From: JBKJZO01 sp046715235
Lineage (GTDB): Bacteria; Actinomycetota; Actinomycetes; BP-191
Assembly: GCA_046715235.1 (NCBI GenBank)
Contig: JBKJZO010000108.1
Span: 1-12,397 of the forward strand
Direction: 5' to 3'
DNA: 12,397 bases
The notes under the pieces are model-generated. The model was given only the letters and a program-made list of their open reading frames with translations, made no database searches and was not told the DNA's origin. The translations under genes were made by a program, and so were the position numbers. This document shows, piece by piece, positions 5,795-12,295 of the stretch (position 1 is its first letter; every line of letters starts with the position of its first letter).

Positions 5795-7900
5795 ATGACG
5801 CAACGTGGCTGGGTTCGTGGTTCGTGGCAGGGCCGGTTCGCTGCAGCGGGGTTCGCCCTGACGGTCGGGGCACCGCTGGTCGCGATCGCCCCCTCGTCGG
5901 CGGCTTCGGCACCTGCCGTGACCCGGATCAGCGTGCGAATCGCGCCGGCAACCGTGCGGGTGGGCGCGACGCTGGTGGCGTCCGGGTCGGTGACCCCGCG
6001 GGTCACCGGCGCCCCTGTCGTGCTGCAGCGACTCGTCGGCCGCCGCTGGGTCAGCCTGCGCAGTGCGCGTGTCTCGGCGAACGGCGCCTTCTCGATCTCC
6101 GTGCGCACGCCGGCCCGGCCAGCTGTCTGGCAGCTGCGCGTCGCGCGGGCCCGTTCGACGGCGGCCCTCGCGGGCGCGAGCCGGACGCTCGGGGTGCGGG
6201 TGACGACCTCGGTATTCACGGTACGCGCGGCCGCTGCGGCTGCGACCGTTCCTTCGGGTGACGCCGTGGTCGTCACCGGGTCGGTGACGCCGCGCGCGCC
6301 CGGCATCGTGCGATTGCAACGGTTGCAGGGCGGCGTGTGGCGCAACGTCACGACCGCGTCCCTGACCGGCGGGTCGACGTACCGCTTCTCGCGGGTCCTC
6401 GGCGCCGGCGTCCACCGGCTGCGGGTGCACCGCCCGTTCACGTCGAGAGTCGCCGACGGTGTCAGCCGCACGCTGGCCGTGACCGTGCTGGCTGCACCCA
6501 CGCCGCTTCCTACGCCGACGCCGACAGCGACGCCTCCGGCGACGGTGACCCTCGCGAGGGGGACCGTCGGTCGCCTCTATGCCGCCGGGCTCAGCGCGAC
6601 CGGCACGACCGCCAGCTCCATCTGGACGGCGACCGGGCCGCTGCCTGCGGGCCTGGCACTGACGAGCGACGGGCGGCTGTGGGGCTACCCGACGGCAGCG
6701 GGAAGCACGACCATCCCGGTCACGATCACGGGTGCCGGTGCGGGGACCGCCACCTTCGCCGTCACGATCGGCGCTGCGCCCTCGGGAGTGGTGCGAGCGT
6801 GGGGCGACAACAGCAGCGGCCAGCTGGGCAAGGGCACCACCGGCGGTGTCAGCAGCGTGCCCGTGGCGGTCTCGAACCTGACCCGGGTCACCTCAGTAGC
6901 CGGCGGCCTGAACACCGGCTACGCACTGCGGTTCGACGGGACCGTCTGGGCCTGGGGCGCCAACTCCAACCTGCAGCGGGGCGACGCAGACCCCGCGAAA
7001 CGGAACGTGCCGGCAGCGATTGCTGGGCTCACCGACGTCACCGCGATCGCGGCCGGTAATACAGCGGCGTACGCGTTGCTCTCCAACGGCACCGTCCGCG
7101 CGTGGGGAAACAACCGCGTGGGTGAGCTGGGCAATGGCAGCACCACCACGATCAGCGCCTCGCCGGTGCACGTCACTGGACCGGGCGGCGCTGATCTCAA
7201 GGGCGTCTTCGCCATCGCCGCGAGCAGTGTCAACGCCTACGCGCTCCGCAACGACGGCACCGTGTGGGCGTGGGGTTCGAATGCCCGCCAAGGGCTGGGC
7301 AACGGGAGTTCGGTGACGTTCTCGCGCGTCCCGGTACAGGTCACCGGCCTCAAGGGCATCATCGCGATCGACGCCGGTGGCAGCACCGCGTACGCCCTTC
7401 GGGCGGACGGCACGGTCTGGGCGTGGGGAGACAACACGACGTCGCAGCTCGGTGCCGCGCCTGGCGGCGTCAGCGGAGCCGCCGTGCAGGTCGGCGAGCT
7501 GAGCGGCGTCACGGCTATCGCGGCACACAACGGCGGCGCGTACGCCAGGCTCTCCGACACGACCGTCCGCGCGTGGGGTGACAACGCCCAGGCGCAATTC
7601 GGCAACACCAGCACAGTCCCGAGCTCGAGTCCCGTGACCGTGACGGGGCTGACCGGAGTGACCGTGCTCGGTGGCGGCGGGCAGGGCGGCTACGCGATCG
7701 TCGCCAGCCGCACCGGCACCACGGCCGGCGGCGGAGTCCGCGCCTGGGGGGTCAACACCAAGGGCCAACTCGGCAACGGCAACCAGGACGCCAGTCTGGT
7801 CCCGGTCGCAGTTACTGGATTGACCGGTGCGCTTGCGATCACGGGAACCTTCGACACGGCGTACGCCGTCGTGACTCCACCACTGGTGATTGCCCCGTAG
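5795..7900 (+). CDS. Secreted RCC1-repeat beta-propeller protein with Ig-like domains (701 aa)
   Basis: This is a predicted exported protein of unknown role; the architecture suggests binding of a surface or extracellular ligand. ATG 5795 has GAGGGG (5781-5786) 8 nt upstream. Residues 1-38 look like a Sec signal: a basic start, a hydrophobic core (AAAGFALTVGAPLVAIA) and cleavage after ASA. Two similar beta-rich units follow, near 44-135 and 140-232, sharing GSVTPR...LQRL. A Thr/Pro linker (235-248) and a putative-Ig (He_PIG-like) domain (250-326) come next. Seven RCC1-type repeats start at about 333, 384, 434, 490, 541, 591 and 648, each with V-x-A-W-G-x-N and most with a PVxVxGLxxVxAIAAG...YALxxDGT tail, so a full seven-bladed propeller is plausible. 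There is no LPxTG motif or C-terminal membrane helix, so it is probably released or loosely held. It lies on the opposite strand between rplY and prs, where M. tuberculosis (as I recall) has the lipoprotein gene lpqT. Confidence 0.9.
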   Translation: MTQRGWVRGSWQGRFAAAGFALTVGAPLVAIAPSSAASAPAVTRISVRIAPATVRVGATLVASGSVTPRVTGAPVVLQRLVGRRWVSLRSARVSANGAFSISVRTPARPAVWQLRVARARSTAALAGASRTLGVRVTTSVFTVRAAAAAATVPSGDAVVVTGSVTPRAPGIVRLQRLQGGVWRNVTTASLTGGSTYRFSRVLGAGVHRLRVHRPFTSRVADGVSRTLAVTVLAAPTPLPTPTPTATPPATVTLARGTVGRLYAAGLSATGTTASSIWTATGPLPAGLALTSDGRLWGYPTAAGSTTIPVTITGAGAGTATFAVTIGAAPSGVVRAWGDNSSGQLGKGTTGGVSSVPVAVSNLTRVTSVAGGLNTGYALRFDGTVWAWGANSNLQRGDADPAKRNVPAAIAGLTDVTAIAAGNTAAYALLSNGTVRAWGNNRVGELGNGSTTTISASPVHVTGPGGADLKGVFAIAASSVNAYALRNDGTVWAWGSNARQGLGNGSSVTFSRVPVQVTGLKGIIAIDAGGSTAYALRADGTVWAWGDNTTSQLGAAPGGVSGAAVQVGELSGVTAIAAHNGGAYARLSDTTVRAWGDNAQAQFGNTSTVPSSSPVTVTGLTGVTVLGGGGQGGYAIVASRTGTTAGGGVRAWGVNTKGQLGNGNQDASLVPVAVTGLTGALAITGTFDTAYAVVTPPLVIAP
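6791..7893 (+). repeat. Seven tandem RCC1-type coding repeats
   Basis: Within the 701-aa protein, seven degenerate units of 50-57 residues recur, each opening with a V(R/W)AWGxN core: VRAWGDN, VWAWGAN, VRAWGNN, VWAWGSN, VWAWGDN, VRAWGDN and VRAWGVN. At DNA level the core reads close to gcgtggggc each time, but the units have diverged enough that slippage or recombination looks unlikely. The final unit is complete and ends near the C-terminus. Confidence 0.85.
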
Positions 7901-7930
7901 TCGCTAGTTCTGCGTCGGCTTCGGCGGTGG

Positions 7931-8911
7931 TTACTGGTTTTGGCCGTCGAAGAGACCAGACACCGACGTGTCGTCGAAGACGGCCTTGATCGCCGCCGCG
8001 ATGATGGGCGCGATCGAGAGCACGGTGAGCTTGTCGAAGCGCTTTTCCTCGGTCAGCGGCAGCGTGTTGGTGACGATGACCTCGGTCACCGGGGAGTTCT
8101 TCAGCCGGTCGATAGCCGGTTCGCTGAAGATGCCGTGCGTCGACGAGACGAGCACCTCCGTCGCGCCCTTGGCGACCAGAGCGTCGGCCGCCTTGGTGAT
8201 CGTTCCGGCCGTGTCGATCATGTCGTCGACGATGACGCAGATCCGTCCCTCGACCTCACCGACGACCTCGTGCACCTTCGCCTCGTTGACGACCCTGGGG
8301 TCGCGCCGCTTGTGAATGAAGGCGATGGGGCAGGACAACCGATCGGCGAACTTCTCCGCCGTACGCACGCGGCCTGAGTCAGGCGAGACGATCGTGAGCC
8401 GGCTCGTGTCGACGCGGCTGCCGATGTAGTCGGCGAGTAGCGGCAGCGCGGTGAGGTGGTCGAGCGGAGCGTCGAGGAAGCCCTGGATCTGGGCCGTGTG
8501 CAGATCGACCGAGATGATCCTGTTGGCGCCGGCGGCGCGGTAGAGATCGGCAACCAGTCGCGCGGTGATCGGCTCGCGCGCCAGTGTCTTCTTGTCCTGC
8601 CGCGAGTACGGGTAGAACGGCGCGACGACCGTGATGCGCTTGGCCGAAGCGCGGCGCAGCGCGTCGACCATGATGAGCTGCTCCATCAACCAGGTGTTGA
8701 TGGGGTCGGTGAAGCTCTGGACGACGAACACATCGGCGCCGCGGACCGACTCCTCGAATCGGCAGAAGATCTCGCCGTTCGCGAAGTCGCCAACCGACAC
8801 GGCTCCGAGCTCCGTGCCGAGTTCCTTCGCGATCTCCTCGGCCAGCTCAGGAAACGCACGGCCGGAGAAGAGCATCATCGTCTTGCTGCTCGCGATGACC
8901 TGGCCAGTCAC
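7931..8911 (-). CDS. prs: Ribose-phosphate pyrophosphokinase (PRPP synthase)
   Basis: The enzyme makes 5-phosphoribosyl-1-pyrophosphate from ribose 5-phosphate and ATP, feeding purine, pyrimidine, NAD, His and Trp synthesis and, in many actinobacteria, decaprenyl-phospho-arabinose. The 326-aa length fits class I enzymes. Visible motifs are the flexible-loop YSRQDKK (102-108), the metal/substrate segment DLHTAQIQGFL (136-146, H138), KRRDP near 201 and the PRPP-binding loop VIVDDMIDTAGT (226-237). The GTG start at 8911 overlaps the glmU stop by four bases (GTGA), and AAGGAG lies about 8 nt upstream inside glmU, so translation is coupled to glmU. Its stop is 30 nt from the convergent stop of the RCC1-like gene. 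Identity is certain at family level. Confidence 0.98.
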   Translation of the reverse strand: MTGQVIASSKTMMLFSGRAFPELAEEIAKELGTELGAVSVGDFANGEIFCRFEESVRGADVFVVQSFTDPINTWLMEQLIMVDALRRASAKRITVVAPFYPYSRQDKKTLAREPITARLVADLYRAAGANRIISVDLHTAQIQGFLDAPLDHLTALPLLADYIGSRVDTSRLTIVSPDSGRVRTAEKFADRLSCPIAFIHKRRDPRVVNEAKVHEVVGEVEGRICVIVDDMIDTAGTITKAADALVAKGATEVLVSSTHGIFSEPAIDRLKNSPVTEVIVTNTLPLTEEKRFDKLTVLSIAPIIAAAIKAVFDDTSVSGLFDGQNQ

Positions 8912-10350
8912 TGGGGCGCTCCTTCGTCGCTGCCGTCGACCTTGGCTGCGCTGCTGTCACTGCCTTCAGCGGTACGGCGACGGCGCCGTTCCGCCCATCC
9001 CTCGATGTTGCGTTGCTGCGCCCGTCCGACGCCGAGAGCGCCGTCGGGGACGTCCTGCGTGATCACCGAACCGGCGGCCGTGAAAGCGCCAGGCCCGATG
9101 GTCACTGGAGCGACGAGCATCGTGTCGCTGCCGATGAACACATCATCGCCGATCGTCGTCGCATGTTTATGCGTGCCGTCGTAATTGCACGTGATTGTCC
9201 CAGCGCCGACGTTGACATTGACGCCGACGACCGTGTCGCCGAGGTAGGAAAGGTGCGGCACCTTGGATCCGTCGCCGACCGTTGTGGCCTTCAGCTCGAC
9301 GTACCCGCCGGCCTTGGCGCCGACGCCCAGCCGCGTCTTGGGCCGCAGGTAGGTGTAGGGACCGACGGTCGCTCTCGGGCCGATGACCGCGCCGATGCAG
9401 GTCGACGCGACGACCGTTGCACCCTCGCCGACCTCGGTGTCGGTGAGCTGCGAGTAGGGGCCGACGACTGCGCCGGACGCGACCCGGGTGCTGCCGCGCA
9501 GGATCGTGAACGGCTCGATCACGGCATCCGCCTCGAGTACGACGCCCGCGTCGATCCAGGTCGTCACCGGGTCGACGACGGTGACGCCCGCGAGGGCGGC
9601 GTCGCGCAGCAGCCGCGCCCGCAGTGCCGCGCCGACCTCGGCGAGCTGGGCCCGGTCGTTGACACCAGATGCCTCGGACGCGTCGGCTGACACCGCACCC
9701 ACCCGGCGTCCATCACCGACCAAGATGCCGACGACGTCGGTGAGGTATTCCTCGCCCTGCGAGTTGTCGGTCGTCAGTCGCTCGATGCCGTCACGCAGCA
9801 GCGCGGCGTCGAACGCATAGATGGAGGTGCCGACCTCGGTGATGGCGAGCTGCTCGGGTGACGCGTCGCGCTGCTCGACGATCCCGGTGACCGCGCCGGT
9901 CTCGTCACGCACGACGCGGCCATATCCGGTCGGGTTGTCGAGGTCGGCGGTGAGCAGCGTCGCGGCGGCACCGGCCTGCTCGTGTCCGAGGACCAGCCGG
10001 GCGAGCGTGTCGGTGGTCAGCAACGGCGCGTCGCCGGGTACGACGACGACGGTGCCTTCGACGCCGGGGATGGCGGCCAGCGCGTGCCGCACGGCGTCAC
10101 CAGTGCCCCGCTGCTGCTCCTGTACGGCGCACCTCGCCTCGGGCGCGAGCGTCTCGACCGCGGCGGTCACCTGATCGCGACCGTGCCCGACGACGATGAC
10201 GGTGTGCTCGGCGTTCAGTCCGCCGACGGCGGCCAGGACGTGGCCGAGCAGCGAGCGACCACAGACCTCATGGAGCATCTTGGGCGTCGCCGACTTCATG
10301 CGCTTACCCTCACCGGCAGCGAGGACGACGACAGCGGCCGGGACCGACAC
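8908..10350 (-). CDS. glmU: Bifunctional GlcNAc-1-P uridylyltransferase / GlcN-1-P acetyltransferase GlmU
   Basis: GlmU acetylates glucosamine-1-phosphate and then couples it to UTP, giving UDP-GlcNAc for peptidoglycan and other glycans. The start is GTG 10350 (480 aa), chosen because AAAGGAG lies 6 nt upstream and the nucleotide-binding LAAGEGKRM then falls at residue 10; a longer open frame to 10479 only reads through the tRNA gene. The pyrophosphorylase domain spans about 1-235, with QEQQRGTGDAV (77-87), metal ligand D107 in GDAPL, and NDR at 231. The left-handed beta-helix spans about 257-455, with RPKTRLG (336-342), catalytic H366 in VPHLSYLGD and NYDG (389-392). A basic RRRRR (455-459) and an acidic Ser-rich end form a 25-residue tail. 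Lys replaces the usual Thr in the GxGT motif. It is the first protein gene after tRNA-Gln and overlaps prs. Confidence 0.97.
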   Translation of the reverse strand: MSVPAAVVVLAAGEGKRMKSATPKMLHEVCGRSLLGHVLAAVGGLNAEHTVIVVGHGRDQVTAAVETLAPEARCAVQEQQRGTGDAVRHALAAIPGVEGTVVVVPGDAPLLTTDTLARLVLGHEQAGAAATLLTADLDNPTGYGRVVRDETGAVTGIVEQRDASPEQLAITEVGTSIYAFDAALLRDGIERLTTDNSQGEEYLTDVVGILVGDGRRVGAVSADASEASGVNDRAQLAEVGAALRARLLRDAALAGVTVVDPVTTWIDAGVVLEADAVIEPFTILRGSTRVASGAVVGPYSQLTDTEVGEGATVVASTCIGAVIGPRATVGPYTYLRPKTRLGVGAKAGGYVELKATTVGDGSKVPHLSYLGDTVVGVNVNVGAGTITCNYDGTHKHATTIGDDVFIGSDTMLVAPVTIGPGAFTAAGSVITQDVPDGALGVGRAQQRNIEGWAERRRRRTAEGSDSSAAKVDGSDEGAPQ

Positions 10351-10364
10351 GAGGGCTCCTTTGG
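10351..10364 (-). promoter_or_regulatory. Ribosome-binding site that fixes the glmU start
   Basis: On the minus strand AAAGGAG is followed by CCCTC and the GTG at 10350. It is the only good Shine-Dalgarno between the tRNA 3' end and the conserved GlmU N-terminus, so it rules out the upstream starts in the same frame. Confidence 0.75.
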
Positions 10365-10400
10365 GGCTTTGCTGGACAGCTTCGAGTGGCGCGGACGCCG

Positions 10401-10471
10401 CTGGGGAACCAGGATTCGAACCTGGACAAGCGGCTCCAAAGGCCGCGGTGCTGCCGTTACACCATTCCCCA
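10401..10471 (-). tRNA. tRNA-Gln (anticodon UUG)
   Basis: The 71-nt gene folds as a standard cloverleaf. The acceptor strand TGGGGAA pairs with TTCCCCA, including the U1-A72 pair typical of tRNA-Gln, with discriminator G at 10401. The D arm contains GTGTAACGGCAGCAC. The anticodon arm is GCGGC-CTTTGGA-GCCGC, so positions 34-36 are TTG and read CAA. The T arm is CCAGG-TTCGAAT-CCTGG. CCA is not encoded. The glmU start is 50 nt downstream with no terminator between, so tRNA and glmU mRNA are probably made as one transcript and separated by processing. Confidence 0.95.
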
Positions 10472-10500
10472 CCCGACACGGCCGGTCAGCCGCGCGGCAG

Positions 10501-10539
10501 GGCAGTCATCGTACCGGCGACCTGAGCGTGTTACCTCAA
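10501..10539 (-). promoter_or_regulatory. Weak candidate promoter for tRNA-Gln-glmU-prs
   Basis: On the minus strand TACGAT (10513-10508) is a fair -10 element about 37 nt before the tRNA 5' end. The nearest -35-like hexamer, TTGAGG (10539-10534), is 20 nt away, longer than ideal. It faces the divergent desaturase promoter in the same 149-bp spacer. Confidence 0.3.
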
Positions 10540-10560
10540 AGTTCACCCGGCTTAGGGGTG

Positions 10561-10595
10561 TTGACCTACGCCGCAGTAGGTTACGGTTCCGTAGG
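10561..10595 (+). promoter_or_regulatory. Desaturase promoter with nested inverted repeats (candidate TetR operator)
   Basis: TTGACC (10561-10566) is a good -35; TACGGT (10582-10587), 15 nt further on, is the best -10-like element. Three inverted repeats overlap them: CCTAC-N6-GTAGG (10565-10580), TACGG-N2-CCGTA (10582-10593), and the outer CCTACG-N19-CGTAGG (10565-10595). A repressor bound here would block polymerase. The TetR-family gene just downstream of the desaturase is the natural candidate. The repeats are seen directly; the binding partner is inferred. Confidence 0.5.
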
Positions 10596-10607
10596 GAAGC
10601 TCACAGC

Positions 10608-10614
10608 GGGAGGA
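10608..10614 (+). promoter_or_regulatory. Ribosome-binding site that fixes the desaturase start
   Basis: GGGAGGA ends 6-7 nt before ATG 10621. The in-frame ATG at 10615 is too close to use it, and ATG 10627 is further than ideal, so 10621 is preferred. Frames open far upstream (to 9982) are only the reverse of glmU and the tRNA. Confidence 0.75.
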
Positions 10615-10620
10615 ATGCTT

Positions 10621-11553
10621 ATGACGATGACGACGGCCCGGCCCGAAGCACCGCAGCAGCTCGCTGATCAGCCGAAGCCGGCTCGCGGCGAGCAGTTCAT
10701 CCTGCTGGTGTTCGTCGTCGTCCCCTTCCTTGCTGTCGCGGCCGCCATACCGGTCATGTGGGGTCACGGCATCGGCTGGACCGACGTCGCCGTCTCCGTC
10801 GTGATGTACCTCGCCGGCGGATTGGGCATCACCGTCGGCTTCCACCGGCACTTCACCCACGGCTCGTTCAAGGCGCGCCGCCCACTGAGGGTGGCCCTCG
10901 CGATCATGGGCACCATGGCAATCGAGGGGCCGATCATCCGGTGGGTGTCCGACCACCGCAGGCACCACGCGTTCAGCGACAAGGAAGGCGACCCGCACTC
11001 GCCGCACCGCTTCGGCCCCGGCGTGTGGAACCTCGCCAAGGGCCTGTTCCACTCGCATTTGGGCTGGCTGTTCGAGCCCTCTCAGGCGCCCCCTGAGAAG
11101 TACGCGCCCGACCTGCTCGCCGACCGCGACATCGTGCGCGTCAGCAAGTCCTTCCCGCTGATCGCCGCGACCTCGCTGATCATTCCCTTCGTCGCCGGCG
11201 GCCTGCTCACGATGAGCTGGAACGGCGCGCTGACGGCGTTCTTCTGGGGCGGGTTGGTGCGGGTCTGCGTGCTGCATCACGTGACGTGGAGCATCAACTC
11301 GGTCTGCCACACGTTCGGCGACCAGCCGTTCAAGAGCCGCGACCGCAGCAAAAACTTCTGGCCCCTCGCGGCCCTCTCCTTCGGCGAGTCCTGGCACAAC
11401 CTGCACCACGCCGACCCCACCTGCGCACGGCACGGCGTCGACCCGCATCAGCTCGATGCGAGCGCTCGCGTCATCAGGTGGTGCGAAAAGCTCGGCTGGG
11501 CGTACGACGTCCGCTGGCCTGATCCGAACCGGCTTGCCGCCCGTCGCAGCTGA
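10621..11553 (+). CDS. Membrane fatty-acid (acyl-CoA Delta9-type) desaturase
   Basis: This is a di-iron integral-membrane desaturase that introduces a double bond into acyl chains, adjusting membrane fluidity. The 310-aa length fits compact bacterial acyl-CoA desaturases. All histidine boxes are present: HRHFTH (75-80), HRRHH (112-116) and HNLHH (259-263), plus the NSVCH (226-230) ligand motif. Membrane segments lie near residues 26-46, 53-72, 88-104, 177-200 and 203-222. There is no fused cytochrome b5 or ferredoxin domain, so a separate electron donor is needed; none is in view. The tetR gene starts 26 nt downstream on the same strand, and repeats in the promoter suggest local repression. 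Exact regiospecificity and acyl carrier cannot be read from sequence. As I recall, a desaturase-TetR pair also sits near glmU in Streptomyces. Confidence 0.95.
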   Translation: MTMTTARPEAPQQLADQPKPARGEQFILLVFVVVPFLAVAAAIPVMWGHGIGWTDVAVSVVMYLAGGLGITVGFHRHFTHGSFKARRPLRVALAIMGTMAIEGPIIRWVSDHRRHHAFSDKEGDPHSPHRFGPGVWNLAKGLFHSHLGWLFEPSQAPPEKYAPDLLADRDIVRVSKSFPLIAATSLIIPFVAGGLLTMSWNGALTAFFWGGLVRVCVLHHVTWSINSVCHTFGDQPFKSRDRSKNFWPLAALSFGESWHNLHHADPTCARHGVDPHQLDASARVIRWCEKLGWAYDVRWPDPNRLAARRS

Positions 11554-11579
11554 CCCGCACGGCTAGCGACAGGAGACCA

Positions 11580-12230
11580 GTGAGCCCCGACGGCGTCAGC
11601 CCGAACGGCTCCGGCCGGGTCAGGATGACCGGCCAGCAGCGCCGCGAGCAGCTCCTCGATGTCGGACGCAGCCTCTTCGCCGAGCGCGGCTTCGAAGCGA
11701 CGAGCATCGAAGAGATCGCCCACCGCGCCAAGGTCTCGAAGCCCGTCGTCTACGAGCACTTCGGCGGCAAAGAGGGCCTGTACGCCGTCGTCGTCGACCG
11801 CGAGATGAAGCGGCTGCTCGACCGCTTCACCAGCGCACTCTCCGGCGGTCATCCGCGCGAGCTGCTCGAGCAGGCTGCCGGCGCGCTGCTCGACTACATC
11901 GAGAACGAGACCGAGGGCTTTCGCATCCTGGTTCGCGACTCCCCCGTCGCGTCGTCGTCCGGCACTTTCGCGTCATTGATCGGTGACATCGCGAGCCAGG
12001 TCGAGTACATCCTGGCCGGTGAATTCAAGAGCCGCGGCTTCGATACCAAGCTGGCCCCGCTGTACTCGCAGGCACTCGTCGGCATGGTCGCGCTCACCGG
12101 TCAGTGGTGGGTCGACGCTCGCAAGCCGCGCCGCGACGACGTCGTCGCGCATCTGGTCAACCTCTGCTGGAACGGCTTGTCGCACCTGGAAGCCAAGCCG
12201 GTGCTGAGCAAGAGCGTTCGCACCAAATAA
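11580..12230 (+). CDS. TetR/AcrR-family transcriptional regulator
   Basis: This is a dimeric one-component repressor with an N-terminal helix-turn-helix and a C-terminal ligand domain. The HTH runs from about residue 17 to 65 (QQRREQLLDVGRSLFAERGF, EEIAHRAKVSKPVVYEHFGG, KEGLYAVVVDREM). The ligand domain, rich in FRILVRDSPVASSSGTFASL and LYSQALVGMVALTGQWW, reads like the regulator next to glmU in M. tuberculosis (Rv1019), from memory. The start is GTG 11580 with AGGAG at 11571-11575, giving 216 aa; ATG 11625 would trim 15 residues and lacks as good a site. It lies 26 nt after the desaturase and is probably in the same transcript, so autoregulation through the repeats at 10565-10595 would follow if it binds there. 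The ligand, perhaps an acyl-CoA given the neighbour, is inferred. Confidence 0.93.
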   Translation: MSPDGVSPNGSGRVRMTGQQRREQLLDVGRSLFAERGFEATSIEEIAHRAKVSKPVVYEHFGGKEGLYAVVVDREMKRLLDRFTSALSGGHPRELLEQAAGALLDYIENETEGFRILVRDSPVASSSGTFASLIGDIASQVEYILAGEFKSRGFDTKLAPLYSQALVGMVALTGQWWVDARKPRRDDVVAHLVNLCWNGLSHLEAKPVLSKSVRTK

Positions 12231-12234
12231 ACCC

Positions 12235-12278
12235 GCGTGACCCCGCAGCCGACTTTGCGAGCGCGGCGCGCGTCACGC
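12235..12278. terminator. Weak hairpin between convergent genes
   Basis: GCGTGAC (12235-12241) and GTCACGC (12272-12278) are perfect 7-bp inverted arms around a 30-nt GC-rich loop. They lie just after the tetR stop and before the stop of the convergent right-edge gene. There is no T-tract, so intrinsic termination is uncertain; it may serve either strand. Confidence 0.3.
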
Positions 12279-12295
12279 CTGTTCGCTAGCAGCAC

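Noticed and set aside
6893..7768. Open minus-strand frame of 291 codons
   Set aside because: It is the reverse reading of the RCC1-repeat region; its apparent repeats mirror the real ones.
7871..7932. Terminator hairpin between the RCC1-like gene and prs
   Set aside because: Only a 5-bp CCACC/GGTGG pairing about 45 nt apart is visible, with no T-tract; too weak to call.
10351..10479. 43-residue N-terminal extension of GlmU
   Set aside because: It translates the tRNA-Gln gene; the Shine-Dalgarno just before GTG 10350 and the family N-terminus fix the start there.
9982..10620. N-terminal extension of the desaturase frame
   Set aside because: This stretch is antisense glmU and tRNA; the good ribosome site at 10608-10614 and the family length support the start at 10621.
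10552..11448. Open minus-strand frame of 298 codons
   Set aside because: It is antisense to the desaturase, which has all histidine boxes; no ribosome site or family motif is seen.
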